64,000 nucleotides of DNA, from positions 1-64,000 of the forward strand of contig JAZRRX010000013.1 of NCBI GenBank assembly GCA_045651165.1. The letters are read 5' to 3'. The notes under the pieces were generated by a model that did no database searches, had not been told where the DNA came from, and saw only the letters and a list, made by a program, of their open reading frames with translations. The translations under genes were made by a program, and so were the position numbers. The DNA is from RGIG4608 sp045651165 (GTDB taxonomy: Bacteria > Bacillota > Clostridia > Oscillospirales > CAG-272). Positions 7,654 through 16,723 of the stretch are shown piece by piece; positions within the stretch are counted from its first letter, which is position 1, and each line of letters starts with the position of its first letter.

Positions 7654-8562
7654 ATGGCATATTTTCTTAGCACATTAGCTGGATCAATAGTTCCAATGTG
7701 TGTTACCACCCTTGTTACATTAGCAATTACGTTGATATTTAAAACATCATTTACAACAAACTTTGCACAAGGTGTTATTTCTGCATTTGGTGCATATGCA
7801 GTTTCAAGTGTAATGACTTCAAATGGAATATCAATTTGGCTTGCGTTACCTGCAGGTATGTTGGTTTCGATGCTTATGGCAATCGTCATCGACGTTGGTA
7901 TCTTCAGAAGAGGTAGATACGTAAATGCATTGGGTAAACAGATAATTACAATGGGTCTTATATCAATCATAGTTGGTGCAACACCACTTGTGTTTGGTAT
8001 AGTAACTCCCACTTTTACTCCATTTGTTCAGGGATTAATTTCTTTCGACGTTAGTGATGGAAACGTAACATTCCCAAAAAATTCAATTGTATGTTTGACA
8101 ATGACAGTTGTGGTAATAGCGCTGATATTCATACTGCTTAGATTTTCAAAGTGGGGACTTTCAGTTCGCGCTACAGCGTCAAACGAATACGTGGCGGGAA
8201 TGATGGGTATTAACACACATATGGTTACAGCAATTTCTTGGGGACTTGCAGGTGCTTTGGGCGCTCTTGCGGCAACGATTAATGCATCCTCAGGAAACGC
8301 AATCAATATTTACTTTATGACAAACTATCAGGTATTTGCATTCCTTGCAGGTATTCTCGGCGGATTTGCGACCTTCCATGGCCCTGTAATTGCCGCACTT
8401 ATGATACCTCTTTCAAATAACTTGATTCAGTTTGCCTTGAACAAGATGGGAAAACCCGAGCTTACAGGTTGGTCAATGGTAATCGTTTATGGATTAGCTC
8501 TTGCAATTATATTCTTTAAGCCACAGGGTATTTTCGGCAAAAAAATAGCAAAGAAGGTGTAA
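7654..8562 (+). CDS. livH: Liv-type ABC transporter permease (LivH-like)
   Basis: A 302-residue integral membrane protein with about eight hydrophobic helices, of the LivH/BPD_transp_2 family. The conserved cytoplasmic stretch is visible as VRATASNEYVAGMMGINTHM (about residues 171-190), followed by SWGLAGALGALAATI. It sits four bases after the KAS III-like gene and five bases before livM. Family members import branched-chain amino acids, amides, urea or small carboxylates. Here the surrounding CoA enzymes suggest a carboxylate or amino-acid derivative that is fed into beta-oxidation; the substrate cannot be read from the permease. Confidence 0.9.
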   Translation: MAYFLSTLAGSIVPMCVTTLVTLAITLIFKTSFTTNFAQGVISAFGAYAVSSVMTSNGISIWLALPAGMLVSMLMAIVIDVGIFRRGRYVNALGKQIITMGLISIIVGATPLVFGIVTPTFTPFVQGLISFDVSDGNVTFPKNSIVCLTMTVVVIALIFILLRFSKWGLSVRATASNEYVAGMMGINTHMVTAISWGLAGALGALAATINASSGNAINIYFMTNYQVFAFLAGILGGFATFHGPVIAALMIPLSNNLIQFALNKMGKPELTGWSMVIVYGLALAIIFFKPQGIFGKKIAKKV

Positions 8563-8566
8563 TGAT

Positions 8567-9667
8567 ATGAATAAGTATTTAAGCAAAAATTACGCCTTGC
8601 TTGGCAAAGAAACACAAAAACAAAATACCTTCACAAAGGTATTGAAATCGGTAATTTTCAATCCGATATATCACTATATTTTCTTTGGAGTGCTTTGTTG
8701 CGTTATAACATATTTGGCAACAGAGAAAATAATTCCTAATATAATTCCTTATTCACTTCAATCAAGTCTTGCAATTTCATTCTCATTCTCAATAGCGGCA
8801 ATTGGTTTCTGTTTGTTGATGGGATATTCAGGACTTGCATCTCTTGGCACAGGTGGTTTTATTGGAATTGGTTCATATGCAGTACACTATATACTGTATT
8901 TGGAGGGACTTCCTTTACCACTTGCAATTTTGGTTGCAATTTTGGTTGCTGCAGTGATTGGTTTGATAGTTGGATTTATTTCACTTCGAATTGAGGGAAT
9001 TTATCTCGTTATTTTGACCTTGGGTCTTTCTGAAATTCTTCGTAGCGTATATATGGTAGTTGAAGATAAGATTAAGGTTCAAAATTTCGAACTTTTTGGA
9101 ATTTTAATAAAGAAACAACATTCTCTTTATATCGTTGCATTTGTGCTTGTTATCATTATGATAGTAACACACAACATAATCAATAGCCCAACAGGACGCG
9201 CAATGCTTGCTATGAAAAATAGTACAGCGGCGGCACAGGCGATGGGTATAAGTCTTATCAAATACAGACTTTTAGCTTTCGTTATTTGTACAATTTACGC
9301 AGCGCTTTCCGGTGTAATGATTATGATAACCATTCGTTCAATTCAGGCATCTACAGCAAACGGATATTATGCCCTTATAACTTCACTCAACATTCTTGCA
9401 GCGGTTATTATTGGTGGATATAAATCAATTTGGGGTGCGGTGTTTGGTTCATTTGTAATGTATGGTATGCAAACTGCAATTCTTCAAGATATTGAATTTT
9501 TTGCAGAAAACCCCGAATTTATTACCTTTATTTCGGGCGCACTTGTTATTATAGTAGTAATGTTTTTCCCAGGTGGCCTTGCACAGCTTCTTCTTGAAGC
9601 AAAGGGCAAGATAAAAGTATTGGCAAAAAAGATTAAGGAGGGTGTTTATGGCAAAGATCTTGGCTAA
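8567..9667 (+). CDS. livM: Liv-type ABC transporter permease (LivM-like)
   Basis: A 366-residue second permease of the Liv family. After a charged N-terminal tail of about 30 residues it has multiple membrane helices, with the family signature GYSGLASLGTGGFIGIGSYA near residue 87 and GRAMLAMKNSTAAAQAMGIS in the cytoplasmic loop. It pairs with LivH to form the channel. The ribosome site is weak but the gene begins five bases after livH, so coupled translation is likely. Its 3' end overlaps the start of livG by 20 bases. Confidence 0.9.
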   Translation: MNKYLSKNYALLGKETQKQNTFTKVLKSVIFNPIYHYIFFGVLCCVITYLATEKIIPNIIPYSLQSSLAISFSFSIAAIGFCLLMGYSGLASLGTGGFIGIGSYAVHYILYLEGLPLPLAILVAILVAAVIGLIVGFISLRIEGIYLVILTLGLSEILRSVYMVVEDKIKVQNFELFGILIKKQHSLYIVAFVLVIIMIVTHNIINSPTGRAMLAMKNSTAAAQAMGISLIKYRLLAFVICTIYAALSGVMIMITIRSIQASTANGYYALITSLNILAAVIIGGYKSIWGAVFGSFVMYGMQTAILQDIEFFAENPEFITFISGALVIIVVMFFPGGLAQLLLEAKGKIKVLAKKIKEGVYGKDLG

Positions 9668-11075
9668 AAAAATCAACTCCTTTAATCAGCAGAAGTTAAT
9701 AAAGCTTCGTCACAATCTTGACTTTTATCGCGATGAACTTTCTGGTCTTGAAGAAAAGTATAACGAGATTGTTGAAAGAAAGCTCAATGCTTTTTTGGTA
9801 AAGGGAAATAAACAAATTTCAAAACTTGCTTTTGAAGCGTGTGATAAAGAGGCATATGCGCAGAATATCCTCGAAGAAAAGCTCCAGAAATATGATATTA
9901 AATCATATATGAAGCAAAGAAAAATAAATCACGGTGCTGCAAAAGAGATATTCAAAAAATCCAAGAAAGGCGAACCCATTGGATATATCCTTGTTAAAAG
10001 AGATAAGAAAATGGCAGCTTTAAATGAAAATCGTAAAAAATATATTGCCTCTCTTGAAAAGCAAAAAGAAAAATTCATTGTAAAAAATAAAACAACTTAT
10101 GTTGTGCCTTATAGAATGCACAAAGAACAACTTGAAAAGAAATATTATCTTTTGAAAGAAGCTCTTGAGCAGAAATATACAGCAAAATTCTATAAGGAAA
10201 AGTCCAAACTTCAGGATAAAATTATAGGAGCAGAGAAGAAAGCGTTTAAGATTAAACACAGTCTTAAAAACGAACATTCCTTGCCAGAAGATGTTCTTCT
10301 TGAGGTTAAGGGACTTAAAATGTATTTTGGAGGTCTTAAAGCAGTTGATGACCTTACCTTCAATGTAAAGAAGGGTGAAATATTTGGTCTTATTGGACCC
10401 AATGGTGCAGGTAAGACAACAGTATTTAACTGTATTACCCGTTTCTATGATGCAACGGGAGGGGAGATGTACTTTGAAAATAAATATGGTGAGGTTGTTG
10501 ACCTTCGCAATTTTAAAGTACACGATATCATTCTTCAAGGTATAGGCAGAACATTCCAGAATATTGAGCTTGTAAGAGAAATTTCCGTAATTGAAAACCT
10601 TCTTGTTGCAAGTACAAGAAGCTACAAAACAGGATTTTGGGGTCATATGTTAGGACTTCCTTCGCTTAGAAAAGAAGAGAAGATGCTTCGTGCAAAGGCA
10701 ATGAGAATTCTCAAATTTATGGGACTTGAAAATTATGCAGCTTGGTATGCTATGGGACTTCCTTATGGAATTCTCAAAAAGGTAGAAATAGCACGTGCAC
10801 TTATGGCAGATGCAAAACTTATTATCATGGATGAGCCGGCGGCTGGTCTTAACGATAGTGAAACCGCGGAACTTACAAATACAATTCGCAGAATAAGGGA
10901 CGAATTTGGCGTAACTATTTTGCTTGTTGAACATGATATGAGTCTTGTAATGAACGTTTGCGACACAGTTTGCGCTATTAGTTTCGGTCAGATGCTTGGA
11001 ATGGGTACAACTGAAGAAATTCAAAAGAATAAAGCAGTTCAAGAGGCATATCTTGGCGCCGAAGAGGAGGAGTAA
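9648..11075 (+). CDS. livG: LivG-type ABC ATPase with a long N-terminal extension
   Basis: A 475-residue ATPase, about 220 residues longer than a typical LivG. Residues from about 216 onward form a complete nucleotide-binding domain: Walker A GPNGAGKTT near 248, Q-loop GRTFQNIELVREISV, signature LPYGILKKVEIARALM, Walker B LIIMDEPAAGLN and switch VEHDM. The first ~215 residues are very rich in Lys, Glu and Asn and look helical or coiled-coil; I recognise no domain there. ATG 9648 follows AAGGAGG by six bases; a GTG two codons upstream overlaps the ribosome site. The start overlaps livM. The reading frame runs without a break, so this is a fusion or a family-specific tail, not a frameshift. Confidence 0.9.
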   Translation: MAKILAKKINSFNQQKLIKLRHNLDFYRDELSGLEEKYNEIVERKLNAFLVKGNKQISKLAFEACDKEAYAQNILEEKLQKYDIKSYMKQRKINHGAAKEIFKKSKKGEPIGYILVKRDKKMAALNENRKKYIASLEKQKEKFIVKNKTTYVVPYRMHKEQLEKKYYLLKEALEQKYTAKFYKEKSKLQDKIIGAEKKAFKIKHSLKNEHSLPEDVLLEVKGLKMYFGGLKAVDDLTFNVKKGEIFGLIGPNGAGKTTVFNCITRFYDATGGEMYFENKYGEVVDLRNFKVHDIILQGIGRTFQNIELVREISVIENLLVASTRSYKTGFWGHMLGLPSLRKEEKMLRAKAMRILKFMGLENYAAWYAMGLPYGILKKVEIARALMADAKLIIMDEPAAGLNDSETAELTNTIRRIRDEFGVTILLVEHDMSLVMNVCDTVCAISFGQMLGMGTTEEIQKNKAVQEAYLGAEEEE

Positions 11076-11076
11076 T

Positions 11077-11793
11077 ATGAGTGAAATTCTTAAACTTTCA
11101 AATCTCAAATTAAATTACGGTCCTATCGCGGCGATTAAGGGAATTGACCTTTCTGTGGAAGAAGGACAGATAGTTGCAATTTTGGGTGCTAATGGTGCCG
11201 GTAAAACATCAACACTTAAAGTAATTTCTGGACTTTTCAAGCCCACTGCAGGTGAGATATACTTCGAGGGTAAAAAGATTAGCGGAAAGCCCGCACACAA
11301 AGTTGCGCAGACAGGAATTATGCAATCTCCTGAAGGCCGCCACGTTCTTATCGGTCTTACTGTTGAAGAAAATCTTCGCGTTGGCGCTTATAATATCAAG
11401 AGCAAAGAAGAACTTCAGAAAAACTTTGAGCGTGTTTACACTCTTTTCCCAAGACTTAAAGAAAGAGCAAAACAGCAATCCTCAACACTTTCCGGTGGTG
11501 AACAGCAGATGCTTGCTATTGGACGTGCTCTTATGGGTTCACCAAAGCTTCTTATTCTTGACGAGCCGTCTTTAGGACTTGCTCCGTTGCTTATCAAGGA
11601 TATTTTCAATACTCTTGTTAAGATTAAAAAAGAGGGAACAACAATACTTATTGTTGAGCAGAACGCTCTTGCAACTCTTAAAATTGCCGATTATGCTTAT
11701 GTACTTGAACTTGGTAAAATAAGTATGCACGGCACAGCCGAGGAACTCATTAAAGATGAGCGCCTTGTTGCCGCATACCTTGGCGGAAAATAA
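11077..11793 (+). CDS. livF: Liv-type ABC ATPase (LivF-like)
   Basis: A 238-residue ATPase of normal LivF length with Walker A ILGANGAGKTS, signature LSGGEQQMLAIGRALM and Walker B LLILDEPSLGLAP. ATG 11077 follows GGAGG and comes directly after the livG stop; a longer in-frame start inside livG lacks support. It pairs with the LivG-type subunit as the second ATPase of the importer. It has no N-terminal extension, unlike its partner. Confidence 0.93.
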   Translation: MSEILKLSNLKLNYGPIAAIKGIDLSVEEGQIVAILGANGAGKTSTLKVISGLFKPTAGEIYFEGKKISGKPAHKVAQTGIMQSPEGRHVLIGLTVEENLRVGAYNIKSKEELQKNFERVYTLFPRLKERAKQQSSTLSGGEQQMLAIGRALMGSPKLLILDEPSLGLAPLLIKDIFNTLVKIKKEGTTILIVEQNALATLKIADYAYVLELGKISMHGTAEELIKDERLVAAYLGGK

Positions 11794-11860
11794 TCAAGGT
11801 AACGACTAAAACATTACACCAAAAAGGTGATGTTATAAATAAATAATAAGGAGAAAACTT

Positions 11861-13309
11861 ATGAAAAACACATTTACAAAACTTCTTTCATTAGTTCTTG
11901 TTGCAGTATTTTGCCTTGGAACATTGGCTTCTTGTGGCGGTGGCAAAAAGGATGAGGGAGATAATACTATTTGGGTAGGTAACACAGCTCCTACAACAGG
12001 CGCTATGGCAAAGTATGCTACATTTAACTATGGTCTTCAAGCAGCGTTTGAAGCTTACAATAAGGCAGGTGGTTTTAATGGTAGACCTGTAAAGCTTAAA
12101 CACTATGACGATGCCAGTGAAGCTGCTAATACAACTACACTTATTGATAAACTTATCCACGAAGACGAAGTATTCGCTATCGTAGGTCACGTTGGTTCTT
12201 ATGCAGTTGATGCAACACTCGAAACTCTTATTGATGAACAAATCCCGATGGTTTATGCAGCAGCTGGTAACAACGAGCTCTTTAATGAAAATGCTGATAC
12301 TCTTGGTGAAAAGGGTATTTTCCCCGTACAGCCACTTAATGAGCCCGAAGGCAGAATGTTATTGCTCCGTGCGTTTGCTCCTACAGATAAGGGTGGTTTT
12401 GCAGCACAAAAGGTAGGTGTTATTTATAACTCCAATGAAGCTTCAAGAGCACTTTATGCCGGAATTCAAAAAGAGTTGGCTAATCTTCCTGAAGGATATA
12501 AAAGTAGAGTTATTGCACAAGAAGTTACAACATCCGACTTCTCTGCAGCTGCTAATGCACTTAAGGCAGAGGGATGCGATCTTGTAATTGTTACAGTTAT
12601 TGCTGATGATTTCTTTACATGTCTTTCTGCAATGGCAAACATTGATTTTGGATGCAGCGTGCTTACAACTTACAACAACTCATCTGTAGCTGATTTTAAT
12701 GATGCTCAGACAAAATTACAGCCACAATACTATGATATTTTTACAACTATGCAAGTATTTGCACAGGCATGGTTAGATATTACTTCTACAGAATATGTTT
12801 ATAAGGCAGATACACCTCTTTATCAATCATACAAGGCATTGGCACGTGTTTACGCGAAAGATGAAAACGGTAAAAACGTTGAAGTTGGTGTAACTGGATT
12901 TACAGAAGAATACTGGAAAGTAGCAGAAAATATTTTCAACTACGTTAATACAGTTGATCCTACAAAAGCATTTGCAATGAGCTACAATGCTTATGCCCTT
13001 GCTGGATATATCGCGGGTGATATTTTCTGTCAGGCGCTTGAGGAACTTGAACAATCCGGAAAAGAACTTACAAGAGAAAATCTTGTTAATATTCTTGAAT
13101 CCAAAGAATATAAGGTTGCTATGGCAGATACCTTAAGCTTTGCAAATGGTATGAGAACAGGCGTTCAAAAATTCGCACTTACTTGGATGTTTGACGCACA
13201 CAATATTCCTAATGATAAAGGTGAATTTGTAAACGACCACGTTGCAACAAGCGTAACAATGCACGGACTTATGTCCATCGAAGAATACAGAGCACTTCTT
13301 CAGGAATAA
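11861..13309 (+). CDS. livK: Liv-type substrate-binding lipoprotein
   Basis: A 482-residue periplasmic-binding-type lipoprotein (Peripla_BP_6). The signal peptide has a lipobox LASC with the lipidated Cys25, then a short GGGKKDEGDN linker. The mature part opens with IWVGNTAPTTGAMAKYATFN and GLQAAFEAYNKAGGFNGRPV, typical of the Liv/amide-urea binding family. It is about 100 residues longer than E. coli LivK. It captures the substrate outside the membrane for the LivHMGF complex encoded just upstream. The start follows AAGGAG. A strong hairpin behind the gene may stabilise its message, which is common for binding proteins needed in excess. Confidence 0.93.
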   Translation: MKNTFTKLLSLVLVAVFCLGTLASCGGGKKDEGDNTIWVGNTAPTTGAMAKYATFNYGLQAAFEAYNKAGGFNGRPVKLKHYDDASEAANTTTLIDKLIHEDEVFAIVGHVGSYAVDATLETLIDEQIPMVYAAAGNNELFNENADTLGEKGIFPVQPLNEPEGRMLLLRAFAPTDKGGFAAQKVGVIYNSNEASRALYAGIQKELANLPEGYKSRVIAQEVTTSDFSAAANALKAEGCDLVIVTVIADDFFTCLSAMANIDFGCSVLTTYNNSSVADFNDAQTKLQPQYYDIFTTMQVFAQAWLDITSTEYVYKADTPLYQSYKALARVYAKDENGKNVEVGVTGFTEEYWKVAENIFNYVNTVDPTKAFAMSYNAYALAGYIAGDIFCQALEELEQSGKELTRENLVNILESKEYKVAMADTLSFANGMRTGVQKFALTWMFDAHNIPNDKGEFVNDHVATSVTMHGLMSIEEYRALLQE

Positions 13310-13348
13310 TTTATTACAAATAAAAAACAATTTAAACAATACAATATC

Positions 13349-13370
13349 CTCCCGCCCGAAAGGGCGGGAG
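13349..13370 (+). other. Strong GC hairpin after the binding-protein gene
   Basis: CTCCCGCCC (13349-13357) and GGGCGGGAG (13362-13370) form a perfect 9-bp stem with a GAAA tetraloop. There is no T tract, so it looks like an mRNA stabiliser or partial terminator between livK and the CoA-transferase gene. A smaller hairpin with a TTCG loop lies at about 13427-13441. The 177-bp gap has no clear new promoter. Confidence 0.65.
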
Positions 13371-13486
13371 TTACCCCCTGAAAACAAATTATTAAACACA
13401 GAAAAACATTTTAACTTTGAAAACAATACGCTTCGGCGTTTAAAATAGATAATAAAAAAATTAACTATACAAAAGGAGAAAAAACT

Positions 13487-14791
13487 ATGGCAAAATACGT
13501 ATCAATCAATGAAGCTCTTGCGTGTGTTAAAACAGGTGACTATATCGTAACAGGTCTTGGCGCTGCTGAGGGTAGAGAATTTATGACAAATCTTCATACT
13601 ATAGCAGGTAATGTTAAGAATGTTATGGTAAGTAACTGTCTTCCCATGGGCGCTTATGAATTTATGGTAAATCCTGAATATAAAGAATCCTTTAGAACTG
13701 AGGGATGGTTCTATACTCCCGTGCTTAGAAAGGCACATGCAAACGGAAACATTAGCTTTATTTATAATCACTTGCACTTGGCGTCCTTTAAGCGTTTGTG
13801 CTATCGCAAGCCCGACATCTACGTTGGTATTGCTTCAATGCCCGACAAGCATGGCTACGTATCCCTCTCCACTTCAAATACATATGAAATGGCAATGATT
13901 AAAGAGGCAAAGACAGTTATTCTTGAAATCAACCCCAATGCTCCAAGAACATTCGGTGACGTTCAGCTTCACCTTGACGACATTGATTACGTTGTTGAAT
14001 GCGATTATCCTATGCCTGAAATCGCAGATGCAGAGCCTAACGAAAAAGACCTCATTATAGGTAAGACAATCGCAGGTATGATTAATGACGGTGACTGCAT
14101 CCAGCTCGGTATCGGTGGTATTCCTAACGCCGTTGCAGCTTCTCTTATGGATAAAAAGGACCTTGGCGTTCACACGGAAATGCTTACAAGTGGTATGGTT
14201 AAGCTTGCAAAGGCAGGCGTTATAACAGGTAAGTGCAAGCAGACACACAAGGGTAAGATGGTTGCAGCATTTGCAATGGGAACAAAAGAACTCTATGATT
14301 TCATTGATGATAACCCCTCTGTTTGCATTATGGACGGCGCTTATGTAAACGATCCCCATACAATTTCACAGAACGATAATCAAGTTTCAATTAACTCTAC
14401 AATCGAAATCGACCTCTTTGGTCAGTGCTGTTCCGAGTCCATCGGACACGTTCAGTTCTCAGGAACAGGTGGACAGGCAGATACAGCTATCGGTGCGCAG
14501 AAATCCAAGAATGGTAAATCCATTATTGCTCTTTACTCAACTGCAATGGTTAAGGACAAGGCAACAGGTGAAAGAAAAGAAACATCTAAGATTGTTCCTC
14601 TTCTTAAGCAGGGCGCAGCAGTTTCTCTTTCAAGAAACGATATCGACTGGCTTGTAACTGAATTTGGTGCAGTAAATCTTCGTGGTACAGCTATGGAAGA
14701 AAGAGCAAAGCTCATTATCTCCGTTGCACATCCCGACTTTAGAGAGCAGCTTACAAAGGAAGCTATCGCTCTTGGCATTATTGCAGGCTAA
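13487..14791 (+). CDS. Acetyl-CoA hydrolase/transferase family CoA-transferase
   Basis: A 434-residue family I CoA-transferase of the 4-hydroxybutyrate or butyryl-CoA:acetate CoA-transferase type. The glycine motif LGIGGIPNAVAASL precedes Glu231 in the segment LGVHTEMLTSGM, which fits the active-site Glu of this family; later motifs QFSGTGGQAD and VTEFGAVNLRG are also typical. Such enzymes move CoA between acetate and butyrate, 4-hydroxybutyrate or related acids. In this operon it would either release butyrate while recovering acetyl-CoA, or activate an acid brought in by the Liv transporter. The sequence alone does not settle the acid. Confidence 0.9.
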   Translation: MAKYVSINEALACVKTGDYIVTGLGAAEGREFMTNLHTIAGNVKNVMVSNCLPMGAYEFMVNPEYKESFRTEGWFYTPVLRKAHANGNISFIYNHLHLASFKRLCYRKPDIYVGIASMPDKHGYVSLSTSNTYEMAMIKEAKTVILEINPNAPRTFGDVQLHLDDIDYVVECDYPMPEIADAEPNEKDLIIGKTIAGMINDGDCIQLGIGGIPNAVAASLMDKKDLGVHTEMLTSGMVKLAKAGVITGKCKQTHKGKMVAAFAMGTKELYDFIDDNPSVCIMDGAYVNDPHTISQNDNQVSINSTIEIDLFGQCCSESIGHVQFSGTGGQADTAIGAQKSKNGKSIIALYSTAMVKDKATGERKETSKIVPLLKQGAAVSLSRNDIDWLVTEFGAVNLRGTAMEERAKLIISVAHPDFREQLTKEAIALGIIAG

Positions 14792-14804
14792 TTGAGGAAA
14801 TATT

Positions 14805-15626
14805 ATGGCATTCTTTGATTTTGAAGGCAAAAAGGTTTATTATGAGATTCACGGTGAGCAGGGTGAACCATTACTTATTCTCAACGGAATAATGATGTCC
14901 ACTAACTCTTGGAAACCGATGTTAAAGAACCTTTCAAAAAATAATATAGCAATTTTCGTTGACTTTCTCGACCAAGGTCAATCCTCACGAATGACAGAAG
15001 GATATACACATGCAATTCAAGTGCGACTTCTGGATGCGCTTTTAGATATTCTTCCTTATGAAAAGGTTAGTATTATGGGAATTTCCTATGGTGGTGAGGT
15101 TGCAATTCAGTATGCTGTTGAGCATCCCGAAAGAGTGCGCCGACTTGTTCTTGCAAACACTTGTGGCAGAACGAGTGATTGGCTCAGAAAAATCGGAGAT
15201 GGTTGGAATGCAGTTGCAAAAACAGGTGACGGACTTGCATATTACTTAACAACTATTCCCGTTATCTATTCCACAGGCTTCTATGAAAATATGGCAGAAT
15301 GGATGGATAGAAGAGAGGGAACACTCATTCCGTATTTTTCAAATCCAGCCGTGCTTGAAGCACTTATACGCTTGACAGATAGTTCAAGAGATTATAACTA
15401 TATGGATAGACTTTGCGAAATAAATTGTCCAACACTTATTATTTCAAGTTCAGAAGATGGACTTGTTCCTCCTACCGAGCAGATTTTGCTCCACGAAAGA
15501 ATTAAGGGTAGCAATTATGTAACAATAAACGGCTCAGGACACGCGAGTATGTATGAGGATGCAAATTCCTTCTTAGCCCTTACACTCGGCTTCGTAAATC
15601 TTGACGATGAGCCCGTACAAATTTAA
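14805..15626 (+). CDS. Alpha/beta hydrolase
   Basis: A 273-residue alpha/beta hydrolase with nucleophile Ser94 in MGISYGGEV, the acid in SSEDGLVPP and the His in GSGHASMYED. It resembles small lactonases, MenH-like and ester hydrolases; no signal peptide is present, so it is cytoplasmic. It follows the CoA-transferase by 13 bases and precedes a second hydrolase by 17. It could act as a thioesterase, a lactonase or an esterase releasing the pathway acid. No specific substrate can be assigned from sequence. Confidence 0.85.
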   Translation: MAFFDFEGKKVYYEIHGEQGEPLLILNGIMMSTNSWKPMLKNLSKNNIAIFVDFLDQGQSSRMTEGYTHAIQVRLLDALLDILPYEKVSIMGISYGGEVAIQYAVEHPERVRRLVLANTCGRTSDWLRKIGDGWNAVAKTGDGLAYYLTTIPVIYSTGFYENMAEWMDRREGTLIPYFSNPAVLEALIRLTDSSRDYNYMDRLCEINCPTLIISSSEDGLVPPTEQILLHERIKGSNYVTINGSGHASMYEDANSFLALTLGFVNLDDEPVQI

Positions 15627-15643
15627 TTTAAAGGAGTTTCACT

Positions 15644-16519
15644 ATGGAAAAGAAATTTATATCCATTGGCAGAGAAGAAATCGCATATCTTGATGAAGGA
15701 CAGGGCGAAGTTGTACTTATGGTACATGGAAATATGTCATCTAGTGTTCACTATGAGCCCCTTATTACACGCATTAAGGACAAATATAGATGTATAGCAA
15801 TCGACCTTCGCGGATTTGGTGATAGTAGTTATAATAATCGTTTTGATACACTTGAAGAACTTGCTGATGACGTTGCACTCTTTATTGACGCACTTGAGCT
15901 TGGTCCCGTTTACCTTGTTGGTTGGTCAAACGGTGGTGGTGTATCATTGAAGCTTTGCGCAAAATATCCCGAGAAGATTAGAAAGTTCTTTGATATTGAG
16001 GGCGCAGGACTCAAAGGTTATCCCGTATATCAAAAAGAAAATTATAAATCAACAGGCAAACCCTATGCTTCAAAAGAAGATATGGCAAAGGATCCTTTGC
16101 AGGTAGCTCCTGCACTTGCTTGCTTTGAAAAGGGCGACTTTGCTACTATGACATCTATTTGGGATGCTACAATTTACACAGTAAATAAACCCACAAGAGA
16201 GCAGAATGAACTTTGGATGGCAGAAACCTTGAAGCAGAGAAACCTTGTTGATCTTGACTGGGCGCTTGCAAACCTTAATATGTCCGATGAATATACACCC
16301 TATGGTAAGGGTGACGGCACAATTCATAACATTAAATGTCCCGTTGCACTTACTATGGCAGAGAAGGATGTAGTTGTTCCTGATTATATGGTTATGGATA
16401 ACTATAATGCACTTGGTTCTCTTGCAACACTTCTTCCTTACGAGAATTGCGGACACTCACCCATGGTTGACTGCCCCGATAGACTTGCAAAGGACGTTGA
16501 AGAATTCTTTTCAAGATAG
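15644..16519 (+). CDS. Alpha/beta hydrolase
   Basis: A 291-residue second alpha/beta hydrolase. The oxyanion motif VHGNMSSS lies near residue 28, nucleophile Ser95 is in VGWSNGGG, the acid in AEKDVVVPD and the His in NCGHSPMVD. It is only distantly like its neighbour at 14805, so the two are unlikely to be a simple recent duplication. The start follows AAAGGAG. It is the last gene before the operon terminator. Function within the pathway is unknown; a thioesterase or ester/lactone hydrolase is likely. Confidence 0.85.
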   Translation: MEKKFISIGREEIAYLDEGQGEVVLMVHGNMSSSVHYEPLITRIKDKYRCIAIDLRGFGDSSYNNRFDTLEELADDVALFIDALELGPVYLVGWSNGGGVSLKLCAKYPEKIRKFFDIEGAGLKGYPVYQKENYKSTGKPYASKEDMAKDPLQVAPALACFEKGDFATMTSIWDATIYTVNKPTREQNELWMAETLKQRNLVDLDWALANLNMSDEYTPYGKGDGTIHNIKCPVALTMAEKDVVVPDYMVMDNYNALGSLATLLPYENCGHSPMVDCPDRLAKDVEEFFSR

Positions 16520-16540
16520 TTAAAATATTGAATAAAATCA

Positions 16541-16574
16541 AACCGTGATTGATATTGCTCAATCACGGTTTTTT
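16541..16574 (+). terminator. Terminator of the acyl-CoA/transport operon
   Basis: AACCGTGATTGA (16541-16552) and TCAATCACGGTT (16559-16570) form a perfect 12-bp stem followed by Ts, 21 bp after the last stop codon. Confidence 0.9.
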
Positions 16575-16665
16575 ATTGAATTTTGATTTATCGAACTACG
16601 CTCGAGAATAAACTTTCTCGATCCCCAAGTTTAAATATTAGCTTTGAAAAATTAATATTTTATTC

Positions 16666-16694
16666 TTGAAATATTTATAAATATATTGTATAAT
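16666..16694 (+). promoter_or_regulatory. Promoter of the membrane protein gene
   Basis: TTGAAA (16666-16671), 17 bp, TATAAT (16689-16694), 29 bp before the start codon. Confidence 0.7.
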
Positions 16695-16723
16695 AGTGAT
16701 AATCAAACAAAAAGGAGGGCGCA

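Noticed and set aside
10020..10646. A 208-codon minus-strand frame under livG
   Set aside because: Shadow of the Lys-rich livG extension, giving long Phe runs; no ribosome site.
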